From Bostrychus sinensis (taxonomy: Eukaryota; Chordata; Actinopteri; Gobiiformes; Eleotridae), in contig CM036251.1 in the NCBI GenBank assembly GCA_020698575.1, forward strand, positions 17,519,288-17,583,287: 64,000 bases of DNA, given 5' to 3'. The notes under the pieces are model-generated. The model was given only the letters and a program-made list of their open reading frames with translations. It did not search any database and was not told the origin of the DNA. Position 1 is the first letter of the stretch, and each line of letters begins with the position of its first letter. Both the position numbers and the translations under genes were made by a program. This document shows, piece after piece, positions 24,545-36,308 of the stretch.

Positions 24545-25445
24545 GTGAGTGTCAGTGAGGCGGTGTTTTTAAATGGAGGTATGTGGTGTGATGAGTAAGG
24601 CTTCTGCTGAGGTTTTATTATAGTGAAGCAGCAATAACAGTGCACTAGTCTAGTGTCGATCTCAGTGTGTCCTCATGAACAGGCCTCCCTCATCTGTGAG
24701 GCTGTAAACTCACTCATTCATCCATCCATCTTCGTTTTAGTGCTTATGAATTAAAGTTAAAATAAAAACTTAGGGTACATTCTTTGATAAGGCGACAGAG
24801 AAGGCCAGCTTTGTGGAAAAAAAAAATGTTGTAATGACATTCTTTTGTATACAAACAGCATTACTAATAGTATTTATATAGAAAGAGTGTGAGATAGTTT
24901 GAAACATCCTACTACTCAAACACTGATGGGATTGCATTTAAGTGATTTTTAATTACATTTAAATTAAATCAAAATGTTGTCATATAAAACTTAATGAAGT
25001 CAAGGTGTCTGCTTGCCTGCTTGAAAAAGTCACCGCACGATACTGCTCCCCTCCATCACCACCTCACCACAAATGTTCATTCTTCTATGTTTATGTTTTA
25101 GGTAAATGTCTAGGAAAAGGTGACTACTCTCTCTTTACCTTAACCTACAACACAGTCTAAGTTCATTAAGGCTGTACTTTTCTGAACATGAAATAACTTT
25201 TTCTCTTTATATATCAGTCTTTGGTGCTTCACTAGTCTCAGCAGCTTGACTTTGAACATCACAACAAGTATGACAAAGCAGTAGTAGTATTAGTAATGCA
25301 TGAAGCAATAGTTGTAATAGTACCTGTGCTCAAAGTACCTTTAGTCTTTTTACTGAACTTATCATTCTTACTTAACATACATACAGAGCCAAAGAAAGTT
25401 ATTTGGATTTTAATCTGCAGATGATATTTTGCAATTGTTTTTCAG

Positions 25446-25505
25446 TCTATGGAAACAGAGAAGCAGAATAAATACCCAGACCCACCACCGCCACTGAAAC
25501 TCTAA
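25446..25505 (+). other. Candidate second exon of the NRF1-promoter transcript (19 codons and stop)
   Basis: Follows ttgtttttcag at 25445. In phase 0 it reads SMETEKQNKYPDPPPPLKL then TAA, which with the upstream exon gives a 29-residue proline-tailed microprotein. Too short to judge; the transcript could equally be non-coding. Confidence 0.28.
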
Positions 25506-27586
25506 TCCAGTATTGTGTAAAGTGATTCAAATGGTCCAGGCCCAACACATACTGATTCCACCACACAGCCAAACATAATCAATTTTTCGCTTCCACTTTC
25601 CATCTTTCTTATTACAGCCAGAACAACAATTTGAATATTTTACACAGTATGCAAAGGGCTCCAGGACATGATGCGTGTGTTGTACCACTCACAACTTCCA
25701 ATCAAAACACAAACAACTGAAATTAATTATCAAATCAACTTCTACCAAGCCAGAGTTTACAGTCTTACTTCAGGAGTTATGGAAAAGGAGGGGGCTATGA
25801 AAAAGAATATGCATTTAGCTAATAGATAGTGTTTGAAAAATAATTATATGCATATCATACTAATTAACAATTGGTTACAAAGTCTAAAAAATCAACAAAG
25901 CCCTGAAAAATAGTAATAAAATGTAAATTTAATAACTAACTATTAAAAGCAATCAAATTACAAGTCACAGACACAAGGAAGTATATTCAAAATTACAAAA
26001 TATTCAGTCTCTGCAAAGAACTGTAAAAACACTGTTGGAAAATCAGTGTTTAAGCAGTGTTTAAATTATACTGATATAATTTATACACTGTTGATGATGT
26101 TTGGGAAGTCAAAGTTTCACTCAAGAAAAACAAACAGCACCCATTCTGCTTGGAGCATTTTCCATGTCAGTTTACAGATCATGCATACACATTTTCATGC
26201 CTGCCTTGCACAATGTTTTGTCAAACATATAGACTGTCTATCTAAAGACAATTTACCAGTCGCAGAACACACAAACAAATATATTAACTACTATTTGGTG
26301 CCTGTGTGTTTGAGCCTTGTTATAAGCTTCTCTCAGAGCAGAAATGTATTGTGTCTTTTGCTGGGAACCATAACAACAGCATAAACAGACCTTCCTTCAG
26401 ACAGAACAGCAGTCCTCATGTTTTGTTGTGCCCTCATGAGTGTGGTCATTACCATATTCAAACACCATTATGTCCCACTATGTCTTCTCTGCTGAATGCA
26501 TAGCACATCGTGGACTGCTCTTCTATTTACATGCCAATTGCCTGGAGAAGCCATGTAAGTGTTGGCATTATACTGTATGTGCAACACAAGGGGCTCCAGT
26601 AAATAAAAATCACTGGCTCTTCGACCCAAACCAGCCCCAAACGTTCGGTGCACAGTGATAGTCATCTTGACCCCATTTGCCATTGTTTCACTACACTTGT
26701 GTTTTCAGTGAACAACCTGAAACAGTAAACTGACATTCTAAAACCCAGAACCTAAGTTAAAATTTACATCAAATAAGGTATCATTTCAATACATTAGATT
26801 GAATGCTTATGTTTTTGTAACTGACCAATTATTACCTTCGCTGGGCTGCTACTGTATGGTTTTAAGCCCGGAAGCAAAACACTGTAGACTTGTCACTTCA
26901 CTTCACTTCAAGGCATGCACTTTTGCCATTGTATCTGCTATTTTTAGACCTGCACATTTTGGAAGTGTAGGAGGAGTGGGAAGTGTTTTAGCTTAAAGAT
27001 ATAGCTATATTTAATGTGTTAATGAGGCACCACTCAGTCTTACGCTAGGAAACATTAACCTATAAAACACGCAACATCTGAAGAGAGTGAGCTCTTGGCC
27101 AGCTACGGACTCATAACAACAGACAAAGATCATAAACTCAACTTAAACTGAATTAAGTATTGAATTTATTAGCAAAAATTAGGAAGGCACATGTAAGTAT
27201 TAGATGTTTGCATTCATAGGATGGTTATATAGGATAACAGACTATTTGTAAATGGAGTATAGCATGGCTTACATAATTACAGGAGGTTTGAAAGGAATTA
27301 AGTGGATAATAACTCCTAAGAATTTTGACACCAAACTCTGAAGATCACACGCACTGATCAGCTTATAGGGTTGCGTCCTCTAGGTGAAGGCTCAGTGCTA
27401 CTTAGGTAAACAAAAACACAGCTGTGAGAGACTTTGTTAGTTCTGATGGTCTCTGCTCAGTCAGCCTAAGCGAGCGTTACAGTTCAGGAGTATAGGTGAT
27501 GGTCTGCTTAAGCAAAAATGAAAGTTCAGTAAATCGCTTTTGCCACAGCTTGTGAAGATCTACAATAAGAACAGATGTTGTGTGGG

Positions 27587-28737
27587 CAGGGCTTAATTTG
27601 TAAATCAAACGATGCCGGAACAAAAATTGTGCTTTGACCTGGGAGTCCACAAGGCCAACACCGATCCCGGAACGTACACACAACACAATGCTTAGGAGCA
27701 TACACGCCAAAATACCAAGCAACTGCTCATTTATACTCAATTTTAAATTATATTTTAACATATTTGTTAATATTATTATACACTGTAGCGTTTCACTTCA
27801 GTGTAATGTGTCAGTGTACTTTGTGTGATTGCTCAGCTGATCGAGAAATCAGCTGCTACGCGTTTACTACGCTTTTGTAGATTCGCTCTGTCTATGTCCC
27901 CTGTGCACAGGGCATATAATGGAGGAATAAAAAGCGCACATCAAGGGTGCGTGGCATAAGGTTTCTCTGCGTAACTATAGCTATGTAACAGTGACACTGG
28001 CCCTCTCATCCTGTGACCCACGATCAGCGCGTTAGCTCTAGCTTCCATATGCATTTGAGTTAAAGAACAAACTGACGTGGCACTGCCAGGTCCCGTGCGC
28101 TCTCAGGCTCAGTGGGGAAATAACGTGGCACATCCAAAGCGCATCGCGTAGGTCCCCTCCACGTAACCAAAGTCAGGACAAACCTCAACAGGTTTACTGT
28201 CTTCTGGCTGTTAGCATACACTTTTGACTTAAAGAGTAGCAGTCAGCTGTGGCTCCACTCGCGTTTGTAAAAACACACAGCCTACTATGGCTCTGTGCGC
28301 TCTGTGGATGCAGCAGGGATTGGGCGGGGTCGGGGGACATCTCAAGGTATGCACAGTGCTTACTGCTGTACACCTGCAGACACCACTGGTGTTAACAGTG
28401 GTGAATAGATCTTTCAGTTTGACGTGAAGGTCTTTTCCACACGAGTCCCTGTACACTCTACAGACAGGAATTACAGCGCCGTGACAGTCTATGTTGAAGC
28501 ACTCACATGGAAATGAAGCGTGACTTTTATGTTTAAAACTTGTGCATTTCTGTATAATTACACCTTCGACCATCAACACAGGTTTAGGAGGTCAAAAGAG
28601 TCAAATGTAGTCAACACTTTGTTCTGAGTTGTGTCTGAGTTACCGGATCCAAGCAAAGAGTTGCCAGATCAGACCGCGTCAAAATAAGGGAGTTTCCGGA
28701 TCCTGTTTCAGCAAGATCCGGCTCAAATTAAGCCCTG
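27587..28737. mobile_element. Non-autonomous hAT-like element (1151 bp) with perfect 8-bp TSD
   Basis: Termini CAGGGCTTAATTTG and its exact complement CAAATTAAGCCCTG (14-bp inverted repeats), bordered on both sides by TGTGTGGG (27579-27586 and 28738-28745). Eight-base duplications with CAGGG-type ends define the hAT superfamily. The interior is CpG-richer than the flanks and contains no transposase-like frame. Confidence 0.85.
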
Positions 28738-28745
28738 TGTGTGGG

Positions 28746-31700
28746 GCTTTGTAAAAAACAAAAATAATACCAAAAAGTAAAATTAACTGAGTGTCCCACA
28801 AAGATCACTGAGACAAAGACGATAACTGAGATAATGTAAGAAGAACATCGACTAGAGATAAAGATGAAGATGCTCTGGGGTTAACACAAAAGAGCACAGT
28901 GAAGAGAGCGATAACAATGCTCAGGGTGTTTTTAATTACACAGACCCAGGGGCATTTACCTGGAGGTGTGTGGTCAGCTCGGTGGGAAAGTTGGCTGGAT
29001 CAGATTACCTTTACTAAGCGCCACACATTGTTTAATTCTCTATTTCCAATAGAAAATAATTAATAATTAATAATAATTTCCAATAGAAAGTAATTAAGGC
29101 ATGTCACATTACTCCTGACCAGGATCCTGGCTCAAGATCTGGACAAGAGTCCCAGGGCGCTGCACCATGGCTGCCCACTGCTCCTGACAGGTTGCCCAAG
29201 CAGCATTGAATGATGGGTCAAATGCAGAGGACAAATTTCCCTTTGGGGAACGATAAAGTAGGTTATACCTTAAAAACCTTAAAAAACATTATTCATAAGT
29301 AACAGTAACACATGTAATACTGGTGAATACCACAGCACAACAAATCACTCCTAACATATAAATGTACCAACACAGTTGTAACTCATTAAATCATTTGAAC
29401 ATTATCCTGCAAGGTAACATTTATGAGAATCAATTAGATTTCTTGAGTAGATGGAAAGAGCAGTCATTAGGAAACTTGTTCCAAAACAGTAGGCTGTCGT
29501 TTTGTCTGTGTGCCATGGCTGCTAGGGGGTAGTCTTGTACTGTGGAACAAAAGTTTGCCAAGTAATCCAAAGAATGCAGCTCTGGTTTAGATTTGTCTGG
29601 AGAGACAACAAAAACTGAAGGTTTTACGATGCATGGTGGTGTTACCACGTGTATTGAAACAGAAAAACTAGTTTATTTATCATTCAGGGGTTCAAAGGTT
29701 ATCAGCTGTTTCTGCAATCTGAAAGGAGAATGTCTGTGAAGTTCTAACTGAAAAAGGACGAGGTCCAGGCTGTTGTCATTGTCATCACCATCTCCACTGA
29801 ACAACCTTTCCAGACAGTATTTCTAACTTGGAGCTTTAAAGTGACAGTTTGCCAGTGTCAGCCTCTGGTGTGTCAACATTATCTGTGTAGATGGGGTGTT
29901 TGGATATGAGGCTTCTTGATTGTCTCAATGCTAATATTATTGATCATGTCTGCATCTAATAAAAACTTCCATTAGTCCCTGTTATGTTTGTCAACATGAT
30001 ACTTCTAGCTAGCTGTTAATGCCATTGAGACATTTCCCATATTTTAGAGGATGCTTATAATCTTGCCATCTCTTCCATACTAATCACTAGTACAATCTGA
30101 TTTACCTGATGTTCTGTTAAACCTGATCAACAGAAAGCATTTGCAAAGAGGAGGTATTTGGGATGAATACATGGTGAGTAATTGAATGAACTACCTTCCA
30201 ATGACTATTTAAGTATCACTATATCTATAACTATAATATGGACAGGGCAATGCAACTTGTTTACATGAGTAACAGAAAAAAAAAGCAAAAACACACCACT
30301 TTTGAGGAGTACACTATCTTTGCTTTTCAGACTGGCCAATCTCTTTAAAATTGCTCTTATACCCTCCAGACGGCTGATACAGAGTCCTATAGCAGACCTA
30401 TGTCAGTGCATCAGACGCAGCAGGCTGTCTGAGTCCCAAGATAAACACTCCTTTTGAAAACTGCTTTAACCCCTCCTTGTTTCACACCATATGTTTACAA
30501 CTATAAGTTATAGGTGTCTGACTTTGAAGACAGAACACAGGGGTATTTTAAGGATAAGAAGACATTACCTACCAAGCAACACTTTTTTCTTTTGGCTTTT
30601 TTCTTTCAACCGTTGCCACATCAAATGATCTGCCTCCATTTAGCCCGATCCTCTGTACCCTCTTTTCTCACATCAGCTAACCTCATGTCCTCATTCCCTT
30701 CATTCATAGGTCTCCTCTTTGGTCTTAACCCAGGCCTCTTGCACAGCTCTAACCTTAGCATCTTTCTACAGTAAATTCACTATCCCTCTTTTCTCACAAT
30801 TTGATTTCTGTAATGATGGCAAAAATTGCACAGAGTTTATTTGTCCTTGATGGCTAGGCTCTTACAATATTGGCTTGACAGGTCGACCATTGCAGAGAAC
30901 AAATAAACAGCCTTTGTGTTTTGAAAGCTAGTATTGATGGAGATGTCTAACCTATAATCTGAGCACTCCTTGTGCCCAAGAAAAGGCTGTAGAGGACTGT
31001 ATCGAGCTCTGAGTTGCTCCAGGAAGACCTCATTAGATTTTGCAGCAGTCGTGCAGTGTGGTCACTCAGGTGTTGGGAAGATGCACAAAGAAATGCAATT
31101 TATTAAAGGGCTCAAAGCAACATTTTATACTATTAATTTCTTTAAATTTCAAGTTTCAAAAATGATTTTAGTTGTAGCTCAGCTCTTAACAGCATGAACT
31201 GCCCCGACCCTAACCTCTGAGTGTTTATCGTTTTTGTCCTCTATCACTATATAACTCAGGAGCGGGTACAAGCTGATAGTAAACATCAAGCCAAATGTTA
31301 ATGTTAATACTAAAACTAAAACACCATCGTTCTCCTTGTCTTTACTTTAGTTCATTTCTGAAAACTATGAAATGACATGCAGTACCTTCTCTGTGGTTGT
31401 ATAAATTAGGCTTCTTGTAGACTTATCAGACAATCGGAGAGGGAGCAAAAGTGACATTGTCTTGTTTTAAATTGTACCATTTCACTACCACAAATTAATA
31501 TCAACACCAAATACAAAATAACATCAAAATTAAGATCTTAACTGAAACTTGCAGCGCTGAGTTAAAGCAGAACTCAGCACCTTTTCTTGTTTCTTTGTTC
31601 TTTTTGGCTCATTTATTCTCTATGCATTTCAGAGTAAAGCACTATTGTGAATACCTTCTCAGTGTAAGGTGTGCAGAATAATGCGTGTTTGACCTACTTC

Positions 31701-32404
31701 CCTTTATATAAACCACTGTTAAATGTCATGACTGGCATAACTCTGCGCAATCAAACAGAGACACACTTGAGATCAAATCCAGACAGTTATAATATCAAAA
31801 ACAGCCACACATCTTACACCTGTGACAGTAGACTGGAGTAGCTGTGGTGAGTGTAAATGCCATGGTAAGTGTGGCATTTGTATCAGTGTCACTCTCTTTG
31901 CATCTGCCATCTGCTTCATTAATGCTTTTCTTTACACTTTTGTCGAACAGTGAAAGTCGGCGTAGTAGAGGGTGCAGCAGCGTTCACACGTTACTTACTC
32001 TCAACAGATGCTGCTGCTTCCACTCCTGAGATCGGTGCACTCAGATTCTACAGATGTAATTCATTAACTCTGCCAAGTTTGACATCCTAGCTTTGTGTGT
32101 TGATTTGTCTTTTAACAAAACTCAGAACATAAGAGAAATATTTTGATTAAACTTTTAGGAAAGGTCTAATAAGGGAAGGGTACAAACACACCGGTAGATA
32201 GAATATTAACTGGATAAATAACCTTTAGATTAATTGTTATAATTATATAATGTTATAAGGTATCAAAATCTATTGCCATATTGTAAAAAACAAGAGACTT
32301 AATAACTAAAAATAGTTTGTATATGATATATTGCTCCTTGATTATGTCCTGCTTGTCATATTGTGCAAAGATATAGGAGAATGCAGGCAAAACAAGTATA
32401 GATA
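28746..32404. other. Intergenic, repeats only
   Basis: Apart from the SINE-like repeat at 29105 nothing gene-like was seen; frames of 60-86 codons have no recognisable motifs. Confidence 0.5.
29105..29270 (+). repeat. SINE-like fish repeat
   Basis: 'actcctgaccaggatcctgg', 'gctgcaccatggctgccc' and 'gggtcaaatgcagaggac' followed by 'acaaatttccctttgggg...ataaagta', a retroposon-style tail. A complementary copy of its 5' part is at 36760-36855. Confidence 0.55.
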
Positions 32405-32875
32405 TAGTTATTTAAATGACATTAAAAAAAGCTATTAGAATACTTAATAAAGTGGAGTATTGTGAACTATCTAATAACTTATTTATTCAATTTAAAACTT
32501 TAAAATTAAAGGATGTTGTTTACAGTGTTAAAAATCATACACATACAGGGACTTCTTAAATTAAGAGTAGGTCTTTATAATTTAAGAGGTCTGTTTACGT
32601 TTGAATGTGCTAAAGTAAGACCAATGTGAAATTAAAATGTGTGACTATTGTCTCAGTGTTGTTAAAATTGAGAGACAATGTTCTTGTTTTTGTTTGTTTT
32701 GTTTTTTCCTCTATAATGTTATAAATGTTTAGTAGGTTTAATACTTTATACTGTGCATTTCAGGACACAGTAGCTGATGATATTTACCTGGCTTGAATAG
32801 GATAGGCTAAAATAAGCATTTGCTTCAGCCTATTCCTTTTCTTTTTTTTTTTTTTTTTTTGTCCCTGCTCTTTCT
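32405..32875 (+). mobile_element. Decayed non-LTR retrotransposon 3' end
   Basis: The plus strand at about 32418-32560 still reads KKAIRILNKVEY and NNLFIQFKTLKLKDVVY, the C-terminal part of a fish LINE reverse transcriptase, before stops. The 3' region runs to 'gcatttgcttcagcctattcc' and a poly(T)-rich tract at 32848. Subfamily not determined. Broken, no intact frame. Confidence 0.6.
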
Positions 32876-33629
32876 GCTCTACACCATCAACTTTAAAGTA
32901 ATATGTAATAGGGCCAAGGTAAGTGTGGGATACTATTGGTCTAACGTGAAATGCCAGGAGGGTTAAAGTAAGCTTTAGATACTGTCTTAGTAATTTGTGG
33001 TGGCAAATTGGGTCATTCTTTTATTCAGGCCACATAAATACCTCTGCTGTTGCTGAAAGGTGGAGTTAGGGTAGTTACAGGGATGGATAAAAAAGGTTGG
33101 GTAGAGAATTTTTTAAAGAGTCCTGCTGAATGAAGTACTCTGGGTTTCAGTCGGCCCAAATGTAAATGTAAATGTACAAATAATAAAATAAAGGAGTAAA
33201 GGGAAAAACAGGTCAAGAGTGCAGCGCTCAGTGTGATTTATCCAAAAAGAACACTTAAGCCCATAGTCTTACAGGTAGATACTGTGCCCTCCTACCTGAG
33301 CTGAGTGGAGAAGTGAGTCCAGAGGATAACACCAGAGTGATGAGAGCAGAGATCTGTCCACACTCAGAAAGCACTGGAAGGCTGTGGAGACCTTATTCAA
33401 AAGGATAAAAAAAAAGCTACTTGTCTGATGTCTTGCCTTCAGAGTATCATTATAGTATTTCTTTTTCCCTAATACCTTTGTACATTAGTGGTAGCACAAT
33501 GCAAAATCATACAGTCACGATTAATTCCAACACATGTATAATGCCAGGTGTAATCGAGCTGAATGTTACCTGACAAAAGTATTTATTTTCTTGTTTTAGG
33601 CAAACCTGTCTTTCAAGCACAAGACAGTT

Positions 33630-35753
33630 AACAGATAAACAACAACTTTATTGGTAAAATAACAATCTAGCATATACATATACTGTATTAAAACTCACAT
33701 CTCAGAGCACATTGCTTTTTTAGATTTTACTTAAGCAACAAACACAGTCATTGTAAAAGTCAGTGATCACAAGTGAGAAGACCGGCAGCTCTCCAGGGCT
33801 AAACCATGACGCACTCACACGTCCACGACACACAACACAAACCATCCACACAGTTATTCAAACAGAAACTTTACAATATACTGCAAGTTGTATTCAAGTG
33901 TGCACTAAAGAAATGTTTGGGTGAGTCACTCTGTTGGACGAATGAAAAATCATCTTGTTCCTGTTGATGCAGCCATCAGCAACGTCAGAACAAATGAACT
34001 AATGTCTTTGTATTCACATCAACACAGCAACAGTTGATAAATTAGATTACTACATATTTAATGTACAAAGAAATAGTTTATAATGAAATAGCCCATAAGA
34101 CAAACAGCAGATAGAAAGGCCATATGTTTCTTCTAACAGATATTTGTAAAAGCAAAATCAATTAGGCTTCACCTTTTCACATAACTTTGACAAATATATA
34201 CTGTACTATACATAAACTCCAAAATATACTGCCTATGGTTTATTAACATATGACAAAATATATACAAAGTATATAATAACAGAAGTTACTCAGCACTTTA
34301 GTCTGAGAGCATAAAACAAAGTGCACATCTCATATAATTGCTTGTGAATTTACCCTCAGCATAATTTAAAACTAGCAACTGCAAAATGGCAAAACTGAAA
34401 CAAATAAATGGCAGTTTTTACAATGACTAAATCACATTCATTGTAAAGTCAACACAGTACAAGTGTTGTTCTGGCTGAGCCAAGAATGGGGACGTGTTCA
34501 CTGCTGAGTGATGTCAGTATTTTAAAGGGTAAGCTGACTTACAGGACAGGGTCCTTAAACCTGGTCTTTTCCTTTAAACAAATTAAACACAGTGTACACA
34601 CAAAAAATGTAATCAAATGCACTACTCATTAATAAAAAAAGTGTCATTTGTGTGTTTCTACTCAAGGCTCTCACATTAGAGGAAAGTCATTCACTGACAA
34701 GTTTTACAAACAATTTGCAAAGTGCATGCATCAAGAACAAAACAATGTGCAAGAAACAGCTAATTATAGTTTCTATAGATTACTCACAGTAAACAACCTT
34801 GTCTTTCAGTGGCAGAGGAGTACTTTCACAGTACGGATGTACTTTGTACACTGATGTTGCACACTATGCACTGTATACATAAAAGTACAGTATGTACTGT
34901 GCCAATGTAAGTAACTTGAGCAACAATTTTCCTCACATTTTTACATTTGAGTGATAACTCTGCCCAAGTGCTTTCTTAGGTGGTACCTGTTTAATTATAT
35001 TTTATCAGTGTCTGATCCACGTGTTTCCTGAGTTCAGGCTGCCAGGAAAACAGCCTTCTCTCCATAAAGTGGTAACAGTGGATAAACATGCTAGTTCTTA
35101 TCTACACTTCCTACAGTCTGTCGGAGTTCACTGGAACAGGCACAAGTCAAAACCTTCATTAGTGACATGTAATAAGTCTATAGTGCATGTGCTTTGTGTC
35201 CTTTTTAAAAAAACAAATTTAAAAAATTACAAAACACCATTCTTCTCAATAATTTTGGATATCTACAGTTTATACAGCAACGAGACTATACCTAAGACAA
35301 AATTAATACAGTGCCTCATTTGTAAACCACAATTATTTATACCATGCCATAATCATAATCTGCAAAGACGTGTTTTAGTGTGTTGTGAGAACCGTATCTC
35401 AGTTTTCAAGTTAAAATGAAGGCAGATGCATCAAACTGTTGGCAGTATTTAGCATAGACTGTATATTTATGATGGATGGTACTGTGTGAATCTATGAAGG
35501 ACTCTCAACTCTTATAGCAATGCATAAAGTCTGTCCATTCGCTGTTCACACATATATGTCAAAGTACTTAGGGCGTGTGCATTTGCTGATGATTACGTAA
35601 AACCTAAACTGAAAAAGACCCCCACAAGATGCTTCACATTCTCTAGATCAATGCCATGGACTGAGCTATGAAGCTATATTAAGCTAAGTTATGGAAATAC
35701 ACAGGGCAATGTACAGCACCTAATAAAACAGTAGTACTGCAGTATGCAGCGCT
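33630..35753 (-). other. trhr2: Probable 3' UTR of trhr2, about 2.1 kb
   Basis: Downstream of the stop codon the minus strand has no convincing reading frame and is AT-rich. The clearest poly(A) signal is AATAAA (minus strand) at 33652-33647, followed by a GT-rich stretch typical of a cleavage region. Earlier cleavage sites cannot be excluded. Confidence 0.45.
33647..33652 (-). terminator. Candidate trhr2 poly(A) signal AATAAA
   Basis: Reads AATAAAGTTGTTGTTTATC on the minus strand: the hexamer followed by a GT-rich element. It would set the transcript end near 33630. Confidence 0.45.
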
Positions 35754-36308
35754 TCACATTTTTGTAATTTTATGCTGATCATTCACAATTAGGGTGCTTG
35801 AAAAAGTGACTGTATTGTCCCCTGTTGCAGGAGTCTTCTCCTCGTGCTCCACTGGGGGCAGCGTTTCAAAGGTGAAAGACATTGGGGCCATGTTGCTTGC
35901 TGCTTTTGTGCCGTTAACTACAATTTGAGGGTGATCACTTCCATTCTGATGGGAGCTCGAATCTGGGTGCCCCTTGACCTTTTCCTTGTCTCCGTTGCTG
36001 TGTGGCTGGGAGCTACGCCTGTCTCGGACCGTGCCAAAGCCAGTCTGCATCATAGACATGGTCCTGTGAGATCCCTCCAGCCGCTGGCAGCGGTACAGCC
36101 CACGAAAGGCTGACCGAAACTTCTGCGACATGGCGTTGTAAATGACCGGGTTGATCGCACTGTTGGCGTAGATGCAGGTTCGACAGAAGAGCAGGAACCA
36201 GGCATCCAAATAAGGAGTGGACACAAAGGAGTTGATCAGAACTAAAGTCCGGTAGGGCATCCACAACAAGGCGAACAGTATGACCACCACTGCAAGCATT
36301 TTAGTCAC
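35754..36308 (-). CDS. trhr2: trhr2 coding exon 5 (TM6, TM7, cytoplasmic tail) with stop
   Basis: 555 nt, phase 0 in. Starts VTKMLAVVV right after ctaacctgcag, the same junction used in mammalian TRHR. Encodes TM6 (LLWMPYR), ECL3, TM7 (NPVIY), a cysteine-bearing helix 8 region (YRCQ, possible palmitoylation site) and a long hydrophilic tail rich in Ser, His and Asn. The tail is the least conserved part and gives little family information. Stop at 35754-35756. Confidence 0.94.
   Translation of the reverse strand: MTKMLAVVVILFALLWMPYRTLVLINSFVSTPYLDAWFLLFCRTCIYANSAINPVIYNAMSQKFRSAFRGLYRCQRLEGSHRTMSMMQTGFGTVRDRRSSQPHSNGDKEKVKGHPDSSSHQNGSDHPQIVVNGTKAASNMAPMSFTFETLPPVEHEEKTPATGDNTVTFSSTLIVNDQHKITKM

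Noticed and set aside
35021..35419. 132-codon plus-strand frame
   Set aside because: Lies in the trhr2 3' UTR on the opposite strand, biased composition, no splice or promoter support.
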